Below are positions 44,595-59,404 of a DNA stretch of 64,000 bases, piece by piece. Source of the DNA: Prorocentrum cordatum (lineage: Eukaryota; Sar; Dinophyceae; Prorocentrales; Prorocentraceae); NCBI GenBank assembly GCA_963575745.1, contig CAUYUJ010014593.1, forward strand, positions 649,008-713,007. The letters are read 5' to 3'. Position numbers and translations under genes: made by a program. Each line of letters begins with the position of its first letter. Within the stretch, counting starts at the first letter, position 1. Under the pieces are notes generated by a model that saw only the letters and a program-made list of their open reading frames with translations, was not told where the DNA came from and did no database searches.

Positions 44595-44790
44595 CTTTCT
44601 TGGACAGAACCCTGACGACATCTTGGGACCATAGGGGTCATCTTGGAGCCATGAGGATCGCCAGGGCCCCTCTCTTGGGCCGTCTTGGGGCCACCGTGGG
44701 CCGTCTTGGGGCCCTCATTGGGGGCCTCTTGGGCCGTCTCGGAGCGAGCTTTCGGGCCTCTTGGGCCGTTCTTGGCCCGAAGAAGCGACT
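44595..44790. repeat. Degenerate CTTGGGGCC repeat, G-rich orientation
   Basis: GGGCCGTCTTGGGGCC and CTCTTGGGCCGTCTCGG words. Rightmost locus of the family. Confidence 0.75.
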
Positions 44791-44976
44791 AACAATATGA
44801 TTGCGACTACACCTGCCGCTACTACTATGCTACTACTATCACTATACGCACGCAGTACGGCGATTACTCATACCAGCACCGCGAATATGACATTATTGTT
44901 CTGACGTGGCCTGACATCGCCGCATAATCCAACAACCATCACCATCGTTTGCGTGGCCTTCATATCCATGCGTTCC

Positions 44977-45612
44977 CATTCATTCCCATCATCATCAACG
45001 CTGACATCATCATGACTTGCATAGCCTTCAATATGACCTCGCGCCACATAGATATATCACGCCACATATTGCACCGCGGAGCGTACGCTACGGGCTTACG
45101 CCGCACTGATTGCACCACGTTGATTGTAGTAGATACCACATCCACTGTTTAATGGCTCAGTGGCCGACGTTGGTACATGTACACTATACGTGCACGCGCG
45201 CACGCCCATCTCGCCATGCCGACATTCACTATCACACGTCGCCCCCGGCCCAGTCATCAGGGGACGTCCCGTCGACGTCCCGCTGCCATCCTCGCGACTT
45301 GTCTTCACCATCGCCTCAGTCCATAGCTGCCCCATCAAAGCGCATGCGTTGCAGCGGCAGGTTTCCCAGGGAGGTAATCCCTGACCCCCTGGGGGGGGGT
45401 CGGGCTCATTGGGCTCGGCCGGTGTCCGAGGGGGGCCTCTCGTGACTCTCGCACGCGCAACAAAAACCAATGAGCCGGACCCCCCCCCGGGGGGGGGATC
45501 AGGCTCATTGGCCCATGCAACGCATGCTGTTGCAACACATGCGTTTTGATGGGACAACAGCGTGATGGTAAGTCATCATGATGGCGGCGCCGCTGATGAT
45601 GGGAATGAATGG
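44977..45612. mobile_element. Nested foldback structure
   Basis: Outer arms: CCATTCATTCCCATCATCA near 44977 and TGATGATGGGAATGAATGG ending at 45612, extending inwards over about 48 bases. Inner arms: CCCATCAAAGCGCATGCGTTG near 45331 and ACATGCGTTTTGATGGG ending near 45553, with GGACCCCCCCCC / GGGGGGGGGTC and CTCATTGG repeats between them. No coding capacity. Confidence 0.6.
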
Positions 45613-45999
45613 AAGACTTCGTCCTCGTCGCGCCCGCCCTCCCGGGAGATTCCGGCGGGCGTCTCTCAACGAAGGCGACTTGCTCATTGGAAATGGCCGG
45701 CGTGCAATGAGCAACCCGGGATTCCCGGGGCCTCGGAAGCTCAATTCCGGCTTGGGCAAGGCCTCGGTGGCCTCCCGGGGTCCAATTTCGTTTTGGGCAG
45801 CCGCCTGAGGGTGGTTCTTGGGGTCCAATTCCGGCTTGGGCCGCTCCTGGCTCGAGCCTCCCCCGGGCCCAATTCCGGCCTGGGCCGCCGGTTCCCGCGA
45901 AACGTACCCAGAGGTTCTTTGCACTCAGAATCTGATAGCATACTTATGTTCATCAAACGTCTGATAACATGATATGTGTTTGATAGCATCACTTGACCA

Positions 46000-46750
46000 T
46001 GTGACAATATTACCACGTGTGTTAAATGTTGTATCGATATATTCACATATATGTGAACACTTGTGTTATGTGTGATGCGTGGGATGTCAGATGTGGCGCG
46101 AGCGCGGTGTCGGGATGATTGGTCGAGGGGAGGGGTGTCAGATGTGGCGCCGAAGCCCAGCGCGCGCTGTTCCTTCTCCGATCTTGCAAGCACGATAAGA
46201 TACCAGCACGAGCTCTTTGTCTCCAAGACGTCATCCTTGTTTCGGATGTCGCCAGCGTGAAACATGAGCTCACTCCTTATAATAATGCATGCGAGCGCAC
46301 ATCTAGCTGCAAGCTGCTAGCCCCTTGGGTGGGAAGTGCCGCACGGGTGAAAACAATAGGGGTTAAATAAACGGGCGCCGCGCTTAACATTAAAAAGTTA
46401 GGGAGTGGAGGGGGGGGAGGGGAGGCGGGCCCTCCCGCCAGAACCCCATGACGACCACCGCGATGTCGCCCGACGCGGGCTCGGATGGGGCTCACGGCCC
46501 CGTTCGGACCTAGATTGTCGGTGCCCCTCTTCCTCTCCCCCCCCTCCCCTTCTTGCTCTCTCCCTTATCCCTCCCCCATCCCTCCCCCCATCCCCCCCTC
46601 CGTCGCCCTTGCGCCACTCGTCCCCCCCCCCTCCCTCCGCATCCCCATCGCGTTCGCCCCTGTTCCCCATGCCGTTTTTTCCTTGCTGATCAGCCCTTCC
46701 CCCCGCCGACGCCGCTGCGCCCTCCCCTCCTCCTTGGAGGGCCACTCAAG
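46000..46750. other. Non-coding stretch upstream of the first multi-exon gene
   Basis: GTCAGATGTGGCGC occurs twice (46087 and 46137). A pyrimidine-rich tract covers about 46520-46730. No promoter can be recognised; dinoflagellate genes usually lack a TATA box. Confidence 0.45.
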
Positions 46751-46761
46751 CTCGAGGAGTT

Positions 46762-47035
46762 GTGGCCTCCGAACCAACAGCGGAGCCCGCCAAACGAACG
46801 CCCCCGCCGCGCACGGCTGGATTCAAAGATGTGGCCGTGCTAAAGGCAATATTCAGCGCGCATTGGCCGACGCCGCAGCACGTCGACTACAGCACTGACG
46901 ACACCGTCAGTTCCGAGGCTCCCCTTTCTTCTTACGATTCTTCCTCCCACATTATCCCTCCTCCTCCTTCTCCCCCCCGCCCTCCCCTCCTCCCCCATTC
47001 GCTTCCTCCTCCTCCTCCTCCTCCTCCTCCTCCTC

Positions 47036-47069
<34 letters not shown>

Positions 47070-49830
47070 TGTTCCTCATCCCTCCTTCCCCTGCTCCTCC
47101 TTTTCGTCCTCATCCTCCCCCTCCTAGCCCCCTGCTTCATCCCCGCCCTATCCAGCCTTCTGCTCCTGCGCCTGCTCGGTGCCCCCTCGCCGCCGCCACC
47201 GCCCCGACCCCCCTGCTCTCCATCTTCCTCTATCCTCACCTTCGCCGCCTGACCTCCTCCTGCTTCTCATGATCCTCATCTTTTCGCTCCTCCCCCCCCC
47301 CTCATCCTCCTCTTCGCCCTCCATTTTTTATCGCGCATCCCCAGCCAGGCGCTGGTGAAGCACGCCGAGCTGCTGCAGGAGTTGCGCCGCGTCGCGCCAC
47401 ACGGCATCACGCCGTCCGCCACATGCGCGGCGCTCATGGAGCTCGCCGCCGAGAATGAGGACAAGTGGCACCTCAGTGGCGACGCGGCATCCTTCGCCGA
47501 GAACGGCGCGAAGATCGTGCGCGCCATGATGAAACACGTTTCGAGCGCTTTGAGCAGGACACGCGGGCGCCCAGAGGAGACGATGAGGATGAAGCGTCGG
47601 GCGGAACGGGAGCGGCGACGGGGGTCGATGGCGCAGGAGCGGATGGGGGGGATAGAGGAGGAGGAGAAAAGGAGGAGGAGGAGGAGGAGGAGAAGGAGAA
47701 GGAGCAGGAGGAGAAGGAGGAGGAGGAATAGGGGGAGATGACATGTGAGGGAGGGGACGGGCGGTGAGAATGTGGCGGGGGATGCGCCCCCGAGGAAGCA
47801 GGCGCCGAAGTGGGCGCGGTCGTTCCAGGTCGGCGCGGACGCAGCGGCGGAGCCGGGCGACGCAGCGGCGGAGCCGGGCGACGCGCCCGCGGGCGATGCG
47901 CCCGCGACGAAGGCCAAGGCTAAGGCCAAGTCGAAGGCCGCCAAGGACGGAGAGGGCAATGCAATAAACAACAAAATCCTCCTCCTCCCCCCCGCCCCCC
48001 TCCGCCGCATCCTGCTCCTCGCTATCTTCCCTGGCCCACCTCGCCCCCCTCGCATCCTTCCTCATCGCTCTCATTTAACTCGTCCGCCTCCTCATCGCCT
48101 TCCTCGGGGTCGACCGACGGCCCCTGGGGGCCGCTGTCGTCTCGAGGCCTCCAGGGGCCATCGATGTGGTTTCGATGCAGTTTCGATGCGTCGAAGGCGC
48201 ATCTAAACCGCATCGGTGGCATCGAGGCGGCAGCGGCCCCCAGGGGCCGTCGGTCGACCCCGCGGTGGATGGGGGGCGGGCGGCGGCGCGCATGCTCCCC
48301 GAGGACGTCGGGCTCGAGATCTTGCGCAAGACCGAGCTGCACGGCTACGGGTACGCAGAGGAGACGCAGGCCAGCGACGACGATGATGACGACGACCAGG
48401 GGGGCGAGAGGGAGTAGGATTTGGCAGAGGGGTGGGAGTGCGGGAGGGGGCGAGATGACCCGCGAGGGTGGATGGGGGCGGGCGGGGGGGCGACGGGCGG
48501 CGGTAGCGCGCAGGCTCTACCGCGAGCCGTCGCGCTCGTCTGCGGCTGCCACCTCCCCTCCCGCGCATTTGAGAGCGCGTGGCGAGGGGGGGGGGGGGCC
48601 GGGGGGGACAGATAGCAAGGGGGGCGCCAAGGGCGGGGGATACATGGAGGGGCGCAGATGACTGGGCGGGGGCGAATGGAGAGGGCCGGCGGGCGGGCGG
48701 GATAGTTGGGGGAGCGACGGGGAGCAGATGCGCTAGCGAGACGGCGTCGTCGTCGCAGTCTTCGTCGTCGTCGCCGTCGTCGACCCCCCCTCCGCCAGTC
48801 TGCGTGGCGGTGCGTCCTGGCCGACGGCCCGCCGCAGCTGAGCGGCAAGTCGGCGATCGCCATCGCGCCAGTGCTCGAGAGCACGGGCAAGTGGGCGGCC
48901 AAGTTCGCGGACGGCGACGAGTGGGAGCCGCCGAAGCACATATTGGAGAAGGCCTCGGAGAAGGCCAATGGCGGCGAAGGGGCTTCAATCGTTTGGCGGC
49001 AGGGCGCGGCCGAGGGCGTGGTCAAGATGCAGCTGCACCTAGTGACGAAGAAGGGCACCAAGTGGCTGAGCCTCTTCCACTGGCCCAACAATCAGCGGAA
49101 GCAGGTGTTGCAGCTCGTGCCGCAACAGAACGCGCCCTCGATCGAGAATGCCACCGCCTTCATGAAGGTCAGCACGTTGAAGTTCACGAAGGGCGAGATA
49201 AACAAGCAGAAGTTCGAGGAGTTGAAGAAGGGCCGCCTTGACGACGCGAAGAAAGAGGCCAGCGGGCTTCCCGCGAGAAAGCGCCCAGCGGCGGCCTCGG
49301 CGGCAGAGCCCTCCGACAACCCACAGGAACCTGAGGTCGCCAGGGAAACGCCGAACGACGACGACGAGAATGAGTGGGAAGAGGGCCGCGAAGCTCTGGC
49401 GGAGGAATCGGGCGCGACCGAGAAGAGCGAAGATGGCCTCGCAGTGGGCGGTGGCGACGAGGGTTCGGCCAGTGAGCCCAAGCGCCGCCGCCGTGCGAAG
49501 ACGCCAGAGAAGCCAGGGCACAAGGCGCCGTCGCCGAACACAGGGGAGAAGCCGGGCTGCCCGCAGCAGAAGCCAGGCGCCGAGCAGCAGGCGCCGATCG
49601 ACGGCGACATCGACAGTTCCAGGCAGGTGGTTGGCGCGAGCGCGCCGAGCGGCAGTGGCAGTGGCAAGGCCGTCGGCTTCATCCCGCGGGGCGTCCACCA
49701 GCTCGCCGCGCGCGCGCGCCCCGAGGACATCGACCGCATCACCCGAGTGCCTCGCCCGCGGGACGTCAACTTCGTCATGCCCAGGATGCCGTCGCCGCCG
49801 CAGAGCGAGCTCGACGCGCTCTTCGGCTAG
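46762..49830 (+). CDS. Multi-exon gene 1, unknown function, Lys/Glu-rich C-terminus
   Basis: Coding blocks: about 46762-46920 (includes FKDVAVLKAIFSAHWPTPQH; least certain); 47345-about 47560 after CCCCAG (KHAELLQELRRVAPHGITPS, then WHLSGDAASFAENGAKIV); about 47783-47960 (KQAPKWARSFQVGAD, then Ala-Lys repeats); about 48300-48405 (DVGLEILRKTELHGYGYAEE and an Asp run); and 48839-49830 after CCGCAG, ending TAG. The last exon has a balanced N-terminal part (VLESTGKWAAKFADGDEWEP; KWLSLFHWPNNQRKQVLQLV) and a disordered tail of Lys, Glu, Pro and Ala with a basic cluster (EPKRRRRAK). No known domain. Introns consist of CCT, GGA and C-rich repeats; one holds a 156-bp inverted-repeat element. The true start is not visible. 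A nuclear protein is plausible but unproven. Confidence 0.6.
47004..47062. repeat. (CCT)n microsatellite in an intron of gene 1
   Basis: About 18 perfect CCT triplets followed by a C run. It forms part of the polypyrimidine stretch before the exon at 47345. Confidence 0.85.
48106..48261. mobile_element. Introner-like element with perfect 31-bp terminal inverted repeats
   Basis: The 31 bases at 48106-48136 (starting GGGGTCGACCGACGGCCCC) are the exact reverse complement of 48231-48261 (ending GTCGGTCGACCCC). The 94-base interior carries TTTCGATGCGTCGAAGG and GCGCATCTAA, the core of the palindromic repeat family of this region. It lies inside the intron between the coding blocks ending near 47960 and starting near 48300. 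No target duplication is obvious. Confidence 0.8.
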
Positions 49831-49967
49831 AGCGCGCCCGTGCTTGGCCATCCGCGAGCTCGGGCGCGACGCCACATAGTGCGGCGTCGCGGTTCGCATG
49901 CTGCTGCATGCACGGGATCTCGGGAGGGCGTGCGCTCTCCTACGTCTGGGGAAGAAAAAGTTCCAGG

Positions 49968-50081
49968 ATGCATCGGCGATGCGGTCCGAAGTGTTTCGGG
50001 GGTGCGTCGGCGATGCGATTCGACGAGGCTTCGACGCATCGATGTCGCATCTAAGGGTTCGCATCGGCGATGCATCGACGT
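49968..50081. repeat. Palindromic repeat family, copy in 3' flank of gene 1
   Basis: GATGCATCGGCGATGCGG at the left and CGCATCGGCGATGCATC at the right are near-perfect inverted repeats. Between them lies TTCGACGCATCGATGTCGCATCTAAG, whose reverse complement is nearly identical to bases at 55690-55716 and 63086-63112. Starts 140 bases after the gene 1 stop. Confidence 0.7.
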
Positions 50082-50566
50082 TGGTTGACATTCCTGCAAT
50101 AGGCATCGGGGCGTCCACACGGTTCGGTGTCTTGGCCCAGCCCCTGCCCCTCCCGCCACAAATTCGCAGACCACCCCTGCCCCTCCTGCAGCCAGATGTC
50201 CGTCATCAGACACCCTCGCCAGGTCGATCTCCAGCACGGCCGCGCCTCGCCGAGAGCAGCGGGGGTGAGGGCGACAGGGCGGGAGAACTCGCCCATCTCT
50301 TCTCCTCCCCCCCCCCCTCCTCACCCTCCAGATCAGACGGGGGATGGGGTATGTGTAGGGCGCGGGAGGTCGCGCGAGGTGGGCGAGGGAAATTGCGGCG
50401 GGGGGGGGGCTTCACACGATGAGGACACATCGAAATACTCCACCCCCGCGTCACAGCGTCCTACTCCCGCAGCCTTGACATGCCGAGCGGTGTCAGTTGG
50501 GAGTCGAGGCCCGTGACCGATCCTTGGTTCACGCCCATCGGCGCAGCGCTCATCCGAGCTGGAGCC

Positions 50567-54980
<4,414 letters not shown>

Positions 54981-55540
54981 GTGGGATTGTTTCTGCGGTG
55001 CTTTGGGGGGTGCGTCGTCGCCGCGGCTGGGTTCGCCCGCCACTGGCGGCGAGTCAGCGCCCCTGACGGGGCGGGGGCTGGTTTGATGAGAGTGTTGGCG
55101 GGGTGGATGACGGTAAGCAGAGAGCGGGGAGCAAACGCAATGGCACTGCGATTGGGCCACTGGGATGGGAACGCAACGAAACGAAATGCTGGAGGATCGA
55201 GGAGCAATATGAGGGGTGGGGAGGGGGATAAAGTGGATGATGATGATGGCGACGAGGAGGAGGGGGAGGACGATGGGGGAATGGGAATGCCGCTTTCGCC
55301 GCCTTCACCCCGCCGAGAGGATATCCAGCGGAACGCGCGCGTCCTGCTGGGCCATAAGAAGGTGAATGACGATAACGACTCCTGAGCTTAGCGCAGCTTG
55401 CCAGCCTGTCATTCGCTATAGCTGGGGCGAGGCGAGATGGCCCCGAGCGGGCGCCGAGACGATTTTCAGGGACCATACTGAACAAACCACGTTTTTCGTT
55501 TGATGTGTAACACATATGCTAAAAACTCGGATTCGGGGGC
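54981..55540. other. Intergenic region after gene 2
   Basis: Unique-looking GC-rich sequence without a supported gene. A short ORF at 54981-55385 is purine-rich and has no domain. Confidence 0.45.
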
Positions 55541-55542
55541 GG

Positions 55543-55740
55543 CCTTCGACGCATCTATGACGCGTCTAACCTACCGTCTAACTACCGTCTAACCTACCGT
55601 CTAACATACCGTCTAAGCCCCACGATCCCTGATAAATAACCAGGTGACCGCAGCGTCGAACTACCGTCTAACATACCGTCTAACCTACCGTCTAAGACCT
55701 CTTAGATGCGACATCGACGCGTCGAAGGTACCGTCTAAAT
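55543..55740. mobile_element. Inverted-repeat element carrying an ACCGTCTAA array
   Basis: The left border CCTTCGACGCATCTATGACG and the right border, whose reverse complement is CCTTCGACGCGTCGATGTCG, are imperfect inverted repeats. Between and across them the word ACCGTCTAA occurs eight times, spaced 11-12 bases within two clusters (55572-55615 and 55662-55695) plus one at 55729. The borders belong to the TCGACGCGTCGA family. Confidence 0.7.
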
Positions 55741-56256
55741 CACTGCTCTCGCGCGTTTGAGCATTTTTTGCATGTTGCAAAGATTTCGAGCGTCGACGGC
55801 GACGCCGATGCCGTCCGCGGCATTGCATCCAGTCTAGCCTTCAGATGCGCGCTCGCTGCTCAGTCTCTCCTCTCAACTGCTGAAGGCATCTGGCCTGCAA
55901 GGGTCTTTGGCCGTTGCAATGGTCATGCCCCTGGCCTCTGCGCCTGCGTTTTTGCAATGGTCATTGGCCCTCTGCCCCACTCCCCCTTGCAATCTTCTCG
56001 CGCCCGACTCCCGCCCACTCTCAGCTTCTGCCCTTGCAGCGCCGCGTGCACGCTCAATCGGCGCATTCGTGGTGGCTCGCGGTGCTGCCGAATACACATC
56101 GCGCAGTGATATTGCACGAGGCAACCGATCCTGGTTCAACGCGGGCGACGAGGGACCGCTGGGAACACATTCCCTTGGAACTCGCGGGGGCACTGGCCAC
56201 CCCGTCTCAGCGGATGCAATCGAGCCCGCGGGGGGGAGGAGGGGCCCAGGCGTCAT

Positions 56257-59186
56257 TTGCGCCAGCGCCTTCATCGCCCACCCCGCCTCGCCCGCCTCGC
56301 CCCCCCGTCAACAGCGGCCCCATCAACGCAGCCATCTCCGCCCGAGGTGCTTTTCAGGAGGCGCTATGGCACCGAAAAACACAAGAGTAGGAGCCGCAGT
56401 CGGCGTCGGGGGGCTCGGCCATGGATGGACGCGAGCGCCAGGAATCGCGAAGGAGGGGCTGAGTTGATGCGGCTGCTGTTGACGTGGTACGCCTCGTGCA
56501 AAATCACGGCGCGGCAGTTCTGCGTCGCTTGCCACTACTGTGACATGGCGGGTGCGAAGGGGGGTGCGTTCGACATGTATATGTCCGAGCCGGGCCAGCA
56601 GTCGGGTAGCTACCAGAAACACCTCGACACGATCCTGCCGCCCCCAGGTCCGCTTTACGACGTGCGAACCCCTGTGAACCTACATTATAGCCCCATACGA
56701 TCGACTTCTGATATTCCGATGAGGTACATGTGGGAGTGCATCGATAAGGAGTTGAGTCTAGATTCGACGATTGCTGAAACACTTTCGATGGATCCGACCG
56801 ATCGGCCCAAATGTGTCTCTTAGATGTACCAACCTACACAGAACACCCACTTGTTCAACGTGCGGTGGCAGCCGGCGAGCCGCCCCCACTCCCCCTCGGA
56901 ATCTATTTAGATGGTATTCGATATATATATATATATATATATCAGGCAGCTGGGCGAAGCGACACTGTTCTGGGGATCTGGATGATTAACCTCATTAGTG
57001 GAAAGAGGCATCTCTTGACTTCCCTGAGGAATTCGGACGCGTGTGCGTGCGGGCGCCGTGGATGGGACTCTCTGTACCCTCTGCTACATGCTATGCAGTG
57101 GATGCTGCGTGCTATGGTGAACGGATACACGCCACAGTTGCGGCACGATGGGTCTGCCTGGGAGGAGGGGTCCGAGTTTGCGGAGCCAAAACTTTTGGCA
57201 ACGAAATCGATGTTGCTGTGGATCAAGGGTGACCTTATGGAGCATGCGAAATCGCTCGGTCTCTCAATATATTCGCAATACTACAGTCCGTGTGCGTTCT
57301 GCGAGTGCGTATCGAACGAGATGCATTCATTTTACGATGATATCGCGAGCCCAGACGGCCCCCCCTGGGTACTCCGAGAACACGAACAGTATGAGACTGC
57401 GTGCAGGGCGCGCGAACACCGAGTGCAGGTCGATGATGAGAATGGTCGACGGTCCCTGATCCGATCGATTAAGTGTTTGAAGGAGAGCAAGGGGCGTGGC
57501 CGCACGATCGTGGCGCCCGTAGTTATCAACGGGGTTGCTCTGCAGGTCGGGGACCGATTGGATCCGTCGCCGAACGTCGTCGACCTTGGGAAATTGGGAT
57601 CCGTAGCTCTTCCGATAACGCTGGTATTATGGAGGCCTTCTATGTCAGCTGCTGGCCTGCCGCTCGATTGCATCACTCACAGGACCCCGGTCTGCCTTAC
57701 TTGCTTGGGATGGGGGGAGGAGCATGAGCGGAGGAGGGAAGGTGGGCCTGCCTGGGTGGGAATGCCTCGTCGGCACGCGGCTGAGTATGGCAGACTCGGG
57801 TCCAGGTGTCCAATATTTGATGCAGACGTTCTGATGACTTCCCCAACGAGGACGTTGGCAATCGACAGCTTGCACACTTTGTGCCTGGGTCCGTGTTTGC
57901 GTTACGTGAGCGCTTGCCTCTGGCGTTGCGTATTGCACAACCCGTGGGGAGACACATCGGGCATTATAGACACAATTGTCACTAACGGTGTCCAGCACAT
58001 AAGCAACGAGCTCAAAACATGGACCGCCGACAACAAAGATGCCATCAATTGCAACATACAAACAATCACTCCTAAGATGCCGGGGGATCGCAAAGGGTTC
58101 AACCTCCAGAATCCCAACCACAGCGGGGGGCACATGTCGTTGAAGGCCGCGGAGGCAGGCATGCTAGTGAGGTTTGTGGTTGATCTGTTGGTCAAGCTTG
58201 GTGGCCCAGGCAAGTTCGGGCTATCTGTGATATGCGCTGGGCAATCTTTGGTGCGGTACATGAGCGTGATGCGGGAGATTGACGTCGTGCCAACGGATGT
58301 ACAATACAATGACATGTTGAATGCATCGCAGGTGCATCTTACCTCATGTAGAGCGTGCGGTATTGCTTTCGTCCCACAGCATCACGTGCTCGCGCGCATG
58401 ACCGTCAGGACGCACGGGCTTCATACTGCCGTTCACTTCGACCCCCCCCCCCCCATCCGTCAGCGGATGCGACCTCTGCCGAGAGCTCTTCTGGGCGCCG
58501 AAGTCGTCGAAGTCGACCGCCACCTTGCGCTGCAGGGGGGGCAGGGGGCAAGGCTGTGGTTCCACGGGCCCCCCTCCTCGTCCTCATCATTTTTCCCGCG
58601 CCCCCTCATCCTCGCCCTCGCCCCCCCTTCTCCTCCTCCCCCTATCTTCTTTCTTTCCCATCCTCCTCTTCCGCGCGCCCAATCTCGCCTTCCGTTCACG
58701 CCTCCATCTCTCTCCTTCCACACCCCCCGCCCCCGCGCCCGTGGACCTCAGCGGCCGGGCAAGCGGGCCGACGTCAGAATGTGGCCAGCTCCACAGGGGG
58801 GGGGGGGGCGGGCGGGCGACCGCCAGCCAGCGAGCTGGAGCGGGGCATTCGATGCGGCATTCGACGCGTCGAATGCGCGTCGAAGTGGCGCAACGGGTTT
58901 CGCGTTTGCAATCGAAAACGCCGTCGCCACGGCTGGGCGCGACTCGGAAAACAGCGCGGTCAGGCGGTCTGTCCATTCGAGGATCAGATCACACGGGTCG
59001 CCGATCAATTACAACAATTTGTTAGATGAGACGTTGGGGATACTCCTGCGAGACATTGCCGTATACGCCCACCGCGCCACGTGCAACCGTCGCTCGTTTA
59101 GCCTGCTCGAGCTTCAGAGCCGACTGGAGACAAACCCGCACATGGCAGTTTCTGGTTCTAGCATCCACATCATATCAGGGATATGA
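56257..59186 (+). CDS. Transposase-like gene of a multicopy dinoflagellate family, frameshifted
   Basis: Frame 1 (56257-56823; the best start is ATG 56425, MDASARNREGGAELMRLLLT) encodes KITARQFCVACHYCDMAG and SGSYQKHLDTILPPP. One base is then missing near 56815 and the protein continues in the +3 frame: VPTYTEHPLVQRAVAAGEPP, LGIYLDGIRY, SGKRHLLTSLRN, ACGRRGWDSLYPLLHAMQWM, LLWIKGDLMEHAKSLGL, Cys-Ala-Phe-Cys, and LAIDSLHTLCLGPCLRYVSA. An Asp-Gly, a Gly-Asp and an Asp-x-x-His-x-x-x-Leu-Gly spaced like this recall DDE transposases of CACTA or Plavaka type; I infer this. An intron (about 58440-58975, with a C run and a palindromic repeat) precedes the last exon (LLDETLGILLRDIAVYAHRA), which ends TGA at 59184-59186. 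The length suits the family as I remember it. Confidence 0.55.
56921..56942. repeat. (AT)n microsatellite inside coding sequence
   Basis: AT repeats read as Tyr-Ile-Tyr-Ile right after LGIYLDGIRY. The frame on both sides is the same, so the expansion is in frame. Confidence 0.85.
58857..58876. repeat. 20-bp perfect palindrome, intron copy of the repeat family
   Basis: GCATTCGACGCGTCGAATGC equals its own reverse complement, and GCGCGTCGAA follows. It lies in the intron of the transposase-like gene. Confidence 0.8.
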
Positions 59187-59404
59187 CTGCCAACATGTGG
59201 CTGATCGTGATTGCATGCTTGTCGTGGGCCTCAGGTGCTCCGCCGTTTCACGCCACGGTGAGTTCTGGGCGTGACTACGCGGTTCGGCGCGGGGGCGAGC
59301 TGAGACGGTTAGGTGCCCCTGTTCACCTCGCTCGTGCCGCTGGTGCTACGGCCATGAATATTCTCGTGCATGAGGTGAAGCTGATGGCCCCCCCTAGTCA
59401 CCAG

